DNA of 64,000 bases from positions 16,662,669-16,726,668 of the forward strand of contig JAQNBH010000015.1 in the NCBI GenBank assembly GCA_028752905.1, given 5' to 3'. A program made the translations under genes and the position numbers. This DNA is from Cladorhizidae sp. MBARI D1340-BT2 (lineage: Eukaryota; Porifera; Demospongiae; Poecilosclerida; Cladorhizidae). Under the pieces are notes generated by a model. It was not told where the DNA came from and searched no databases. It worked only from the letters and a program-made list of their open reading frames with translations. Each line of letters starts with the position of its first letter. Position 1 is the stretch's first letter. Shown in pieces: positions 34,862-44,275 of this stretch.

Positions 34862-35590
34862 TCATTCAAGGTGATCCAAAGCTTCTTTGTAAATGTTTAG
34901 TATCATTAGATGATTAAGTCTATCCTGTTTCATAGTACTTCGTAAGTATGTTTTTATTCTTTTCATGCAGGAAAAAGATCTTTCAGCAGCATTCGTAGCA
35001 GGCATCACAAGGATTAGATGGGCAACCCAGCACACCTGCTTAAAAAAGGCACGTTGACCATCAGAAAGATTGTGAAGAAAAGTCAAGATATCTTTCAGTG
35101 TTACAGTTCCATCTGACTCACGTGAGCTAAAACTTGAACTAAAAACTTGAAGTTAAGTTGAAAGCTCACTCTTATTGAAGTCATCTCCATAAAAGGTCAC
35201 TTAACTCAGCCTTTTTATTGGCAGCTTTTACAAGCAATTCTTCAAGATTTTAGTAAACAGCATATCCTGGCTGATCAAAGTGATCTTGAATTGCTGACAT
35301 GGCCAAGTCTATTGCTTCAAAGTAAAAGCAACGATAATAATCTTCAACTGCAGTGTACTGATGAGATTCTCCTGTTCCACTCTCAAAACGCTTTGGAGCT
35401 TTTCGATCCCGAGGTAGTAGTGGCTGATTTGTATCAGTCTGTTCACGTAGACACTCTATATGCTTAGAAGGAAGAAAAAAACATCTCATCACTCCTCATG
35501 TTCTGTAATGTCTGGACCGTCTGTTTAGCCAGAACTTGAGCTTCTGCTGCAGATAAGGACTCATTGCAGTTTAGGGGCCACAATTAACGC
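34862..35590 (-). mobile_element. hAT (ZMYM1-like) C-terminal fragment nested in the LINE
   Basis: Minus-strand order: SLSAAEAQVLAKQTVQTLQN (about 35570) is followed by LPSKHIECLREQTDTNQPLL, PRDRKAPKRFESGTG, AVEDYYRCFYFEAIDLAMSA and IQDHFDQPGY (to 35250). After a decayed stretch comes the dimerisation motif VMPATNAAERSFSCMKRIKT, then YLRSTMKQDRLNHLMILNIY (35000-34880). AAERSFSxxRRIKTYLRSTM is the hallmark of the hAT C-terminal dimerisation domain. The N-terminal catalytic half is absent, and two stops and a gap lie in the middle. Confidence 0.85.
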
Positions 35591-35631
35591 CGCGTGAATT
35601 TCCGTGCACAACATTTTTAGCCACTGACTTA

Positions 35632-36465
35632 TTGGTCTTACAAGCGCTTGTTGAGAGAGGTACTGACACCATCATCAATTGTTGCAAGCAGCATGGGCTT
35701 CTGGCTCGCTCTATGCCTTGTCATGGGTGTGGAGGAGCTATGCGATGGGAGAATGCAACAGAAACAGATGGGTACAGGTACAGTGCAGCTATAAACATGA
35801 GACAGAGAATAATACAACCCAACCCTCTTTCTGCAGGTGGAAGTGCCCAGACAGAAACTGCCAGAAGAAGAGGTCCATTCGTCATGCTTCATGGTTTGAA
35901 GGCAGTCACCTATCGCTGGAGAAGATCCTAGAGATCACCTATCTGTGGGCAGAGGAAATTCACCAGATTAAGATTAGGAAGTGGGTTGGGATTGCTGAAC
36001 ACACAGGTGTTGACTGGTGCCACTTCCTATGAGAGGTAGGGCTAGGCTAGGGCTATAATAATAATATTTCAATCCATTATACTTCATTGCCCTCGCTCTT
36101 TACAGGTATGTGCCCAATATCTTGACAGTCATCCCGACATGCTTGGAGGTCCAGGCACTGTTGTTGAAATTGAGCTAAATTTGGCAAAAGGAAATATAAT
36201 AGGGGCCGAATCACGAATGGGAAGTGGGTCCTAGGTCAGGAGGAGTAGAACGTGGCACCGATAAAGTGTTCCTTGCTGTTGTGCCTTGCCGTGATGCCAA
36301 CACGCTCATCCCTGTAATCCAGAGGTATGTACTTCCTGGCACAGAGATTCATACAGATGAGTGGAGAGCCTATATGAGTCTCAATCAAGTTGGGTATACA
36401 CACTTTACGGTAAACCATTCCCAGAATTTTGTTGACCCTGTTACAAGTGCATACACCCAATCCAT
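35632..36465 (+). mobile_element. Merlin (ISXO2/IS1016-like) DNA transposon fragment with two short introns
   Basis: The N-terminal region has CHGCGGAMRW then WKCPDRNCQKKRSIRHASWF, a CxxC...CxxxC zinc-binding pattern. Next come LEKILEITYLWAEEIHQI and GVDWCHF. A 59-nt intron (35778-35836) splices TDGY-R/WKCP and a 70-nt intron (36036-36105) splices into EVCAQYLDSHPDMLGGPG. The ISXO2-like core follows: VVEIE, then GVERGTDKVFLAVVPCRDAN, TLIPVIQRYVLPGTEI, HTDEWRAYMSLNQVGYTHF and TVNHSQNFVDP. Damage: CGA to TGA at 36030-36032, a short deletion that removes the first catalytic Asp of the usual VEIDES, and a few extra bases after the WVLG region (about 36236). It breaks off at TQSI directly into LINE sequence. 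Merlin elements are known in many animals. Confidence 0.85.
36207..36257. repeat. Left arm of a 51-bp inverted repeat (Merlin sequence)
   Basis: It spans the ITNGKWVLG to GVERG codons of the Merlin transposase. An essentially exact reverse complement occurs at 36888-36938 inside the LINE part. Confidence 0.9.
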
Positions 36466-36887
36466 CGGGTTTACACTTCACAAGTCCGCCTTTCATGACG
36501 CTCTAGCTCTGAGATATGGTTGGACACCATCCAAACTGCCTTCCAAATGTGATTGCGGCAACAGCTTCACCGTTGAACATGCACTCTCCGGCGCAAAGGG
36601 AGGTTTCCCATCGCTCCGACATAACGAAATCCGAGACATCACCGCCGCCCTACTTACTGAGGTGTGCAGTGATGTGCGTATCGAACCAGATCTGCAGCCA
36701 GTGACATCCAACCAGCTCAACGGTGCCTCAGCAAATTCTCAATATGGTGCAAGGCTAGATGTGTCTGCAAACGGAGTGTGGGGTGGTAGATACGAGAAGT
36801 CATTCTACGATGTGAGAGGGTTCAACCCCTTCGCTCCCTCCAATAATAATCAGGCTCTAGCCGCAAGCTCGTGCTTCCTGTATGTTG

Positions 36888-36938
36888 CCACGTTCTACTC
36901 CTCCTGACCTAGGACCCACTTCCCATTCGTGATTCGAA
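36888..36938. repeat. Right arm of the 51-bp inverted repeat, embedded in LINE coding sequence
   Basis: The reverse complement of 36207-36257 replaces the LINE codons expected between FNPFAPSNNNQALAAS and EQRIREVEH. It breaks the LINE frame. No other Merlin sequence accompanies it. Confidence 0.9.
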
Positions 36939-37312
36939 TGTGAGCAGCGGATACGCGAAGTTGAGCACTCTTCCTTCACCCCCCTTGTTCTCTCTGCTAC
37001 AGGAGGCATGGGGATTGAAGCCACTAATTTTTACAAACGCCTGGCCGCCATGCTAGCTCAGAAATGGGACTCCCCCTACAGCCAGACCCTATGCTGGCTG
37101 CGATGTCGCCCGAACTTCTCCCTACTCCGCTCCTCCATCCAAGCTATCAGAGGAGCAAGATCCTCTAAAGGTCACGCCGCTAAGTCACCTGCTTCTGTGG
37201 ATCTCATCGCATCAGAATCTTACATTTCTGATAAGTGATTATTTCATCTGTGAGACAATTATATCATCCCATATTCCCCCCTATATATATATATATTAAT
37301 TACAAAAAAAAA

Positions 37313-37450
37313 ATCATTACAGACATCATTACACACATCCATCATTACACACATCATTACAGACATCATTACACACATACATCATTACACACATCATTAC
37401 AGACATCATTACAGACATCCATCATTACACACATCATTACACTCATCATT
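37313..37450 (+). repeat. ATCATTAC minisatellite, segment 2
   Basis: About 138 bp of the same 12-base units lie between the LINE poly(A) and the 3' LTR of the gypsy element. Confidence 0.95.
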
Positions 37451-37635
37451 AGAGAATGGCGCTATGCGCGTTTGCTATGAAGATGCAACTCGATAAACAA
37501 TTGATGTTCAACAAAAGCAATGCGTGCAATAACTGGCATCAAAGGCGTGTGCGCATGTGTAATGAGTAAATGGCCTCAGTCCGGTAAAGGGCCCTACGTA
37601 ATAATGTTCATACAGAGAAGGTTCATTATCCACTA
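37451..37635 (-). repeat. 3' LTR of the gypsy element
   Basis: 185 bp, matching 42882-43066 at all but two positions (gag/ggg near 37562 and ctac/ctaa near 37597). The ends are not canonical TG...CA. On the minus strand the LTR begins TAGTGGATAATG and ends CATTCTCT(A). Confidence 0.95.
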
Positions 37636-37936
37636 CCTCCCCCAAGTCGACACGATGTGTCTACTTAAGTTTGGTATATCCGTATCGGGAGATCGGCTTC
37701 GGGCCCCGCTGGCTTCTGCGGAGGGGGGCCGTCGTTGCTGGCTCTGGTAGGAGTGCTGTGGGTGTGGTAGATTCGGAGATGGGGGCGGGTGTAGTGCTGG
37801 TTACCGACGCGTATGATCGTGGGCTCGGCCGAGGTATGCTCGCTGGGGTTTCGGGCGTCGGTGTCTCGGTTGGCGGCAGTGTGCCGGGGTGAGGGGTTAT
37901 GGTTGGGATGGCCGGTGTGACATGGGGAGTTCCGGG

Positions 37937-40900
37937 TCAGATTGGGCTTGGTGGGGTGATCATCGATGGTTGCACGTTGGCTTCCAGCGGTGATGGCGCC
38001 ATTGTAAGCGTCGTGGGTTGAACGTCCTGGTGGGTTTGTATCGGTAGTGGGTTTGGGGGTGGGAAGGACGGGACGGTGGTGGGCGGTGAGGAAGGGATGG
38101 GGTTGTATCGACGGAGGAAACGTCTGTTCCTTGTCGTTAGTCTTCCTGAGCCATCCGTCCTCACCGCGTACTGATGGTATTGAAGTACTTCGACCACCGT
38201 GCCCGTCTTGTCCCATTTATTAGGGTGACGGCCTGACTGGTTTTGGACCATAACTGTGTCCCCGCATTTCAGGGGGGACAGTCCCTGGGAGTGCTCGTCC
38301 CAGCGAGTGCGGTTGGTCATTGATCGTTTGGTTAGGGCTCTCTCACGTAGATCCAGGCGGTCTGTCCACTCTGTGTGGGGGCAGTATCGTTCGGGGATTC
38401 CGGGTAGGAGGTCCCGTGTGGGTCTTCCAAACAGGCAGGCTGCCGGTGACATTCTCGTTTCAGGGTCTGGGCTGTTCCTATATTGTAGAAGGGCTTTGTG
38501 GAACTTGTCCGTGAGCGTGCCTCCAGGGCCGGTGTTGCCGGTGATGAGTCTCTTCATGGTCTTGACCGCCACTTCGGCGCGGCAGTTGGCGTGTGGGTGG
38601 TATGCTGATGTGATTCTGTGGTGTACCCCCCAATCGGTCAAGAATTGTCTGGTGGAGTGGGAGGAGAACTCTGGGCCGCCGTCCGATGTCAGTGTGTCCG
38701 GGATTCCAAACGTGGAGAAGGTTTCCCGGAGTGTCTGGACGAGCCCGGGTGCTCCCTCCCTGGATGGTGTCACTACCGGCCAGTTTGTGTACCGGTCCAC
38801 TAGGACGAGATAGTTGACCCCCTGGTGGTGGAAGAAGTCTGCTGCAATGTGCTGGAATGGGTATAGCGGCTCTTCGGCGGTGATGGAGGGCATGGCTGGT
38901 TGGGATGGGGCGTTACCGTTGCAAGTTGCGCATCTGTCCCTGGTCGCGGTTATGTCCTTGGTAATGCCCGGCCAAAATATTGATGCCTCTGCTCTTGCGT
39001 TCATGCGGCTGACTCCTTGGTGGGCGGCATGGAGGGAGTTGAGGCATGTGGGGCGGAGTGAGGCGGGTATGATGATTCTGTCTCCTCGGCATATCACTCC
39101 GTCAATGGTGGAGAGCGTGTCAATGAACGGGAAGAATTCCCTGATTGAAGGTGGCATGAGGTTTCTTCTTGCTGGTGGGCCTTCTTCGATGATGAGGATG
39201 AGTTCTTGGAGTGGTCCGTCGGCTGCTGTCGCGACTTGGATGTCCTCCCAATTGAGGGGGATGTCGGCGATGGCTGCGCTGATGGCAGTGGCCAGGCCCA
39301 AGTCATCACATTGGGGGTCGTCTTCTTCGTTCAGGGGGGCGATGGAGATGCCGGCCAGAAGGTTGGTCGGGATTCTGGGGCATGGGGTGTCTGGTGCTGT
39401 GCTGTCATCCTGTAGGTGCAGCCTGTGGGGGGTGGGTGTCCCGGATGGGTGGCGTGAGAGGGCATCACTGGTCTTGTTCTTCACGCCAGGGATGTGCACC
39501 ATCCGGAAACGATATCGGAGGGTTTTTTCTTTGAGGTTCCTCAACCTGGTGTTGGGAATGTCCTCCAGTGTGCGGTCTCCAAAGAGTTTCAGGAGTGGCT
39601 TGTGGTCGACGGCTATGACCAGGTCGCTGCAGCCAAGTACAAAGTGGCGAGCTTTGTCCAGCGCGTCGGCCACTGCCAGTGCCTCTCCTTCCACTGGGGC
39701 GTAGCGTGACTCGGCGGGGTGGGTAAATCTTGAGCCCACTAAGGTGACCTTCCAACCGTCCCGGCAACAGAATATCTCGCGGGACGGGCACTGGCAGTGT
39801 TTCTGGAATAGCCAGTACCCTATCCCGTCTTTGCTCCAGTCTGTTGCCAGGCAGGTGGGGCGGGACTTTTCGAAGATTCTTACTCTTTCGTGGATTTTCG
39901 AGCAGATTTCCTTCTTTGAGGCGTCGAAAGCGTCTTGCAGTGCGGTGTCCCAGGTGAAGGGGGATGATGGTTTCAAGAGGGCTCTGAACGGGGACATCAC
40001 AGATGCCATGGAGAATGCATATGCTACCTGGTTCACAAGGCCGAACCAGGCGCGTATGTCTGTGATGCCTTGAGGTGTAGGGAAGTTGGCTATCGATTCG
40101 AGGTACTTCGGAGATGGCTTGACTTCCGTCCAGGTGATCTGGAACCCGGCAAATTCCACCTCATCGCAGGCGAAGCGGAATTTGCTCGGGTTCAGTGTTA
40201 TCCCGTTTGTGGCGCAGAGGTCTAGCCACTCTGTGGCCTGATGGAAGGCCTCGGCGATGGTGTCTGACCACAGTAATGCGTCGTCGATGCACTTGGTGCG
40301 GTTGGTGATGTGTGAGATGAGTGCGTCATAGCGGGCAGTGTACGCGTCACCCGACGCAATGTATCCCTGAGGTGCCGAGCAGTACCGGTATCTTCCCCAA
40401 GGCGTAATGAACGTCGTAAAGTGTCTGTCCTCCTCCGCGAGTGCCACAGAGTGGTAGCCGTTCCAGGCGTCAAAGATAGTCTTCTTGGTATTGCTTGGGA
40501 CGGCTCTGGCCTGGTGGAAGGGTGACCGGGTGTGGTGGGTTTCTCGCATTGCATGGAGGTTGAGTGCTTGGAAGTCGATTGTCCTCCTGAGAGACCCGTT
40601 CTTCTTGGTGCAAATCACCATGCGGTGGCACCAAGTGTCCGGGGTTCCCAGGGGAACTCTCTCCAGTACGCCGAGACGTACGTCTCTATCCAGCCCAGCT
40701 TTGACCTCCTCTTGCCAGTGGATGGGGATGGATATTGGGGTGTGGCAAGGCTTGGGGGTGGCTGTGGAATCGATGGTGAGGCTCAAGGGGGGACCAGACA
40801 TCATGGGTAAGGGTTGGTGTTCGCAGATGTTAAATGCGCTCGCCGCATATAGGTCCCGCAGGTGTTGCTCTAGTTTCCCCCTGTTGGCTTCAGTGGCAGG

Positions 40901-42757
40901 GAATGGCAGTTGTGTTGGCCTGGGGGGTAGTCCTGTTCTGGTCGGGCATGAGCATGGTTTGGGCTGCTGAGGTTGTCCTATCCCTACTGTGTGGCTCGCA
41001 CTGTGGTTGTTGCTCCTTGATCGGCTGGGTGGGGTGGGTCGGCTTGGTTGGGTGCTGGTCAATAGGGCATCTTGGTGATGGTGAGCTGGAGGACTGGTCT
41101 GTAGGTCCAATGGTTGTGGAGGTTGTCCCTGTCTCGGTCCCCTAGCCTGGCCGTCTCCCGGGGGTGCCGTGGGCGTGCTGAGAGGGAAGCCTCTGGGGAT
41201 GAGGTCCAGGTCTGAGCAGGTTGCAAGGCTGAGGTATAGCTTGCTTGCGATTGGGGAGAAGTATACCATCTGCCTCGTCTCGAGGTTCGTGGATGGTATC
41301 TTGATCCGCAGAAGGGCAGCTCCCAAGATGGGTAAGTTGGTGCCGCTTGTCGAATGCATCATGAGGTTCACGGGAATGAGGTCGCCGTCGGTCTCGGTGA
41401 GCTGGAGGTTGGCCAATAGGGTGGGGCCTGTGAGGCAGCTCTGGCAACCGGTGTCTGCCATGGCGGTGGTGGCGAGGTTGAGCGTCTCTCTGCGTAGGGT
41501 ATGTCCGTGAATTCGGAAATCCTCCGTTCTGGCTGATATGGCGACGTTCAAGCTTGGCTGTGGTGGGGATCGTCGTTGGATCCATGAGTGGGATGATTGG
41601 TTCCAGGATTGGTGTTGGAGGATGCCTTCTGACATCGTGTCCATCTGCTCGAATACGGCACTCTCGTGCTCGATGTTCTGCCAGCACATGTGGGCTGAAT
41701 GGTTTTGTCGTCCACATGTTGAGCAGGTGTTGCCGAAGGCTGGACAGTGTTGTCTCCTGTGGGCTGTCCTCTCTTGCTCTCCGTGTCCTGTGGTGCCACA
41801 GAATGTGCAGATGCCCCTGCTGTTGTTGGTGTTGGCTCTGGTGGGTTGATTTGTTTGGCCTTGGCCCCGGGTTGAGATGTGCCTCTGGTTGGGGTGGCTC
41901 TGCACCCTGGCTTGGGCTTGGTTTGTGTGGGTGGTTCGAGGTCGGTTGGGGGTGGTCTTGTTAGATTCTGGCCCTGTGCGTGGGATGGGGCGTCGTTGCT
42001 GGCGCCTGTATGTGCTGGCCACTGCCTCGCCCCCTTCGTCCTCATCTATGGCACTTGTGGTGGTAGGCGTGGTCATTGACACGGCCGAGCGCTTCCCCGC
42101 AGCTCTGACTTCCACAAAGCGGATGGTCTCCTCGACCCCCATCTCCTGGTCACTGTGCTTCAACAGGTCTTCCTGGATCTCTGCATCGGCTAGGCCAATG
42201 CAGAGCTGATCGGCAACACGCTCCTCCCCCTGGTTGGAGATGATTGCGCAGCCTGTGCATGCCTTGACAAACCTGCAGACCTCAGCTTGGCCGCGTAGCC
42301 GAGCCGCGAAGGCCCGGACAGGCTCTCCTCGGTCTTGGGTCATCCTGCTCAAGGCCACCCTGGCCACCTTAGGATTTTCCTCCCTGACAGCCAGTGCCCT
42401 GATAGCCTTGAGCAGGTCCCCTTCGGACATCTCTTCAATTGGTAAGGGACCGACCGCGTTCCGGGTCACATCGCGCCTCAGCCTTGCATCACAGCATTCT
42501 AGGAGCTGGATGGGGATGTCTGTGACGGTCAGCTGGACAGCCTGGACGTAGGATCGCCATCGAGTGGTAAAATAAGACCAACCCTCGGTCGTGCCTCCGG
42601 AGGAGACCTCTGGCCTCTTCACAGGCGCGGGTCTGGCCTTGGTAGCCTGGCTGTGGGTCATGGCATGAGTGGATAGCACCACTGCTGCCACAGCTGGGTC
42701 CATCCCCGTTGGCGTGCTGTAGGTGCATCCAGGGAATGGGCATAGTACTGCTTCCAT
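37937..42757 (-). CDS. Gag-pol polyprotein of a Ty3/gypsy retrotransposon, 1606 codons
   Basis: A single frame encodes the capsid and the enzymes for reverse transcription and integration. Visible parts with approximate residues: an N-terminal C2H2-like motif (C6, C11, H30, H35); a gag capsid-like region 60-230; zinc knuckle-like clusters 317-358 (CTFCGTTGH, then CSTCGRQNHSAHMC); aspartic protease with ADTGCQS at 434-440; and a proline-rich linker 520-620. Reverse transcriptase follows at about 670-890, with FDAWNGYHS near 762 and the catalytic box CIDD at 823-826, Cys for the usual Tyr. RNase H is at 965-1100 (ATDWSKDG, EGEALAVADAL, VDHKPL). The integrase zinc motif has H1243 and CATC at 1276-1279, with a catalytic triad D1307 (AADFF), D1359 (TSDGGPEF) and E1395 (CRAEVAV). 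No chromodomain is evident. The start is the first ATG after the 5' LTR leader (42758-42881). No frameshift separates gag from pol, so processing would rely on the protease. Confidence 0.95.
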   Translation of the reverse strand: MEAVLCPFPGCTYSTPTGMDPAVAAVVLSTHAMTHSQATKARPAPVKRPEVSSGGTTEGWSYFTTRWRSYVQAVQLTVTDIPIQLLECCDARLRRDVTRNAVGPLPIEEMSEGDLLKAIRALAVREENPKVARVALSRMTQDRGEPVRAFAARLRGQAEVCRFVKACTGCAIISNQGEERVADQLCIGLADAEIQEDLLKHSDQEMGVEETIRFVEVRAAGKRSAVSMTTPTTTSAIDEDEGGEAVASTYRRQQRRPIPRTGPESNKTTPNRPRTTHTNQAQARVQSHPNQRHISTRGQGQTNQPTRANTNNSRGICTFCGTTGHGEQERTAHRRQHCPAFGNTCSTCGRQNHSAHMCWQNIEHESAVFEQMDTMSEGILQHQSWNQSSHSWIQRRSPPQPSLNVAISARTEDFRIHGHTLRRETLNLATTAMADTGCQSCLTGPTLLANLQLTETDGDLIPVNLMMHSTSGTNLPILGAALLRIKIPSTNLETRQMVYFSPIASKLYLSLATCSDLDLIPRGFPLSTPTAPPGDGQARGPRQGQPPQPLDLQTSPPAHHHQDALLTSTQPSRPTPPSRSRSNNHSASHTVGIGQPQQPKPCSCPTRTGLPPRPTQLPFPATEANRGKLEQHLRDLYAASAFNICEHQPLPMMSGPPLSLTIDSTATPKPCHTPISIPIHWQEEVKAGLDRDVRLGVLERVPLGTPDTWCHRMVICTKKNGSLRRTIDFQALNLHAMRETHHTRSPFHQARAVPSNTKKTIFDAWNGYHSVALAEEDRHFTTFITPWGRYRYCSAPQGYIASGDAYTARYDALISHITNRTKCIDDALLWSDTIAEAFHQATEWLDLCATNGITLNPSKFRFACDEVEFAGFQITWTEVKPSPKYLESIANFPTPQGITDIRAWFGLVNQVAYAFSMASVMSPFRALLKPSSPFTWDTALQDAFDASKKEICSKIHERVRIFEKSRPTCLATDWSKDGIGYWLFQKHCQCPSREIFCCRDGWKVTLVGSRFTHPAESRYAPVEGEALAVADALDKARHFVLGCSDLVIAVDHKPLLKLFGDRTLEDIPNTRLRNLKEKTLRYRFRMVHIPGVKNKTSDALSRHPSGTPTPHRLHLQDDSTAPDTPCPRIPTNLLAGISIAPLNEEDDPQCDDLGLATAISAAIADIPLNWEDIQVATAADGPLQELILIIEEGPPARRNLMPPSIREFFPFIDTLSTIDGVICRGDRIIIPASLRPTCLNSLHAAHQGVSRMNARAEASIFWPGITKDITATRDRCATCNGNAPSQPAMPSITAEEPLYPFQHIAADFFHHQGVNYLVLVDRYTNWPVVTPSREGAPGLVQTLRETFSTFGIPDTLTSDGGPEFSSHSTRQFLTDWGVHHRITSAYHPHANCRAEVAVKTMKRLITGNTGPGGTLTDKFHKALLQYRNSPDPETRMSPAACLFGRPTRDLLPGIPERYCPHTEWTDRLDLRERALTKRSMTNRTRWDEHSQGLSPLKCGDTVMVQNQSGRHPNKWDKTGTVVEVLQYHQYAVRTDGSGRLTTRNRRFLRRYNPIPSSPPTTVPSFPPPNPLPIQTHQDVQPTTLTMAPSPLEANVQPSMITPPSPI

Positions 42758-42881
42758 GAGGTTGGTGGGCGTCTATTGGAGTGATACCGACAATTGTTCC
42801 TCAGGTAGCCGAATCTTCTCCTGCCAGGTCTAACAGACTAATAGAATTTATTCTCTACCAATCAAGAGTTATTGCACGCAT

Positions 42882-43066
42882 AGAGAATGGCGCTATGCGC
42901 GTTTGCTATGAAGATGCAACTCGATAAACAATTGATGTTCAACAAAAGCAATGCGTGCAATAACTGGCATCAAAGGCGTGTGCGCATGTGTAATGGGTAA
43001 ATGGCCTCAGTCCGGTAAAGGGCCCTAAGTAATAATGTTCATACAGAGAAGGTTCATTATCCACTA
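42882..43066 (-). repeat. 5' LTR of the gypsy element
   Basis: Partner of 37451-37635. It is followed on the minus strand by a leader of about 124 nt before the ATG. A tRNA primer-binding site must lie there, but I could not assign one. Confidence 0.95.
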
Positions 43067-44025
43067 ATCATTACACACATCATTACACTCATCATTACAC
43101 TCATCATTACACACATCATTACACACATCCATCATTACACACATCATTACACTCATCATTACACACATCATTACACTCATCATTACACACATCATTACAC
43201 ACATCATTACACACATCATTACACTCATCATTACACTCATCATTACACTCATAATTACACTCATCATTACACACATCATTACACTCATAATTACACTCAT
43301 CATTACACTCATCATTACACTCATCATTACACACATCACTACACACATCATTACACACTTCATTACACTTATCATTACACTCATAATTACACTCATCATT
43401 ACACTCATCATTACACACATCATTACACTCATCATTACACTCATCATTACACACATCATTACACACATCATTACACTCATCATTACTCTCATCATTACAC
43501 TCATCATTACACACATCATTACACTCATCATTACAGACATCATTACACACATCCATCATTACACACATCATTACAGACATCATTACACACATCCATCATT
43601 ACACACATCATTACACTCATCATTACACTCATAATTACACACATCATTACACTCATAATTACACACATCATTACACACATCATTACACACATCATTACAC
43701 TCATCATTACACTCATCATTACACTCATCATTACACACATCATTACACACAACACTCATCATTACACTCATAATTACACTCATCATTACACACATCATTA
43801 CACTCATCATTACACTCATCATTACACACATCATTACACTCATCATTACACACATCATTACACTCATCATTACACTCATCATTACACACATCATTACATA
43901 CATCATTACACTCATCATTACACACATCATTACACACATCATTACACACATCATTACACACATCATTACACACATCATTACACACATCATTACACTCATC
44001 ATTACACACATCATTACACACACAT
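43067..44025 (+). repeat. ATCATTAC minisatellite, segment 3 (about 0.96 kb)
   Basis: About 80 twelve-base units, mostly ATCATTACACAC and ATCATTACACTC, with sporadic ATAATTAC variants. The minus strand is open in several frames (MMSV/MMCV or CNDE/CND repeats) only because the unit is a multiple of three without stops. Confidence 0.97.
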
Positions 44026-44275
44026 TATACACATTATTACTTCTGATCGATATTGATTTCTGAAAAACCCAGATCCGACATTATATATAGAAATGACTTG
44101 ACCTTTCAACCTTGAATTAAAAGTATAGCTGGTAAACTATTAACTGGAAATGGTGCACATCAGGAAATCAAGGTTTACATAGTAGGTTGAAGTTGTGCTT
44201 ATTATTACCATCTGGTCAGGAAAGTTACATAATTTTTTTCTAGCAGGACTCTTGATACTCAGAACCACTTAGCTA
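44026..44275. other. Short unique spacer
   Basis: 250 bp of AT-rich sequence between the minisatellite and a 51-bp triplication. No gene seen. Confidence 0.5.

Larger units (their letters stand above)
34309..37313 (+). mobile_element. 5'-truncated, poly(A)-tailed non-LTR retrotransposon, interrupted by hAT and Merlin fragments
   Basis: The polyprotein C-terminal module reads in two pieces. The first, 34312-34674, has LPARLGGLGIRIPSKNAD, MPASLQKAMELAQEKGAS and IWLTALPLQ. It resumes at 36466-36860 with GFTLHKSAFHDALALRYGW, CDCGNSFTVEHALSGAKGG, FPSLRHNEIRDITAALLTE, LQPV and GARLDVSANGVWGGRYEKS. From 36950 to 37238 comes RIREVEHSSFTPLVLSATGG, TNFYKRLAAMLAQKWDS, FSLLRSSIQAIRGARSSKG and a TGA stop. 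This matches a zinc-binding-like C-terminal region common in cnidarian and sponge RT proteins. A TA-rich 3' UTR ends in a 10-A tract (37304-37313) directly against the minisatellite. The left border (34309) is also directly against it, as expected for target-primed insertion into the array. About 1.8 kb (34675-36465) is foreign insertion. Confidence 0.8.
37451..43066 (-). mobile_element. Nearly intact Ty3/gypsy LTR retrotransposon
   Basis: It is a 5616-bp element on the minus strand with 185-bp LTRs at 42882-43066 (5') and 37451-37635 (3') that differ at two positions. It carries one uninterrupted gag-pol ORF. A purine tract (CTTGGGGGAGG on the minus strand) abuts the 3' LTR, as expected of a polypurine tract. 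The flanks carry ATCAT on both sides (37445-37449 and 43067-43071), a plausible 5-bp target duplication, although the host array repeats that word. The interior is markedly GC-richer than the AT-rich surroundings. Near-identical LTRs and an open frame mean recent insertion and possible activity. Confidence 0.95.

Noticed and set aside
36236..36907. Single 227-codon ORF starting at 36224
   Set aside because: It is a chimera: Merlin transposase sequence runs by chance in frame into LINE sequence and then into an inverted Merlin fragment. It is not a designed fusion gene.
37665..42743. Many ORFs of 60-300 codons on both strands across the gypsy element
   Set aside because: Shadows of the GC-rich 1606-codon gag-pol frame. 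None carries an independent domain.
43067..44025. CRISPR-like array
   Set aside because: Unit of 12 bp without unique spacers in eukaryotic DNA. It is a minisatellite.
43064..44032. Long minus-strand ORFs of Met/Val/Cys/Ser or Cys/Asn/Asp repeats (up to about 160 codons)
   Set aside because: They follow automatically from a 12-bp unit without stop codons. Several frames are open at once and there is no start context or unique sequence.
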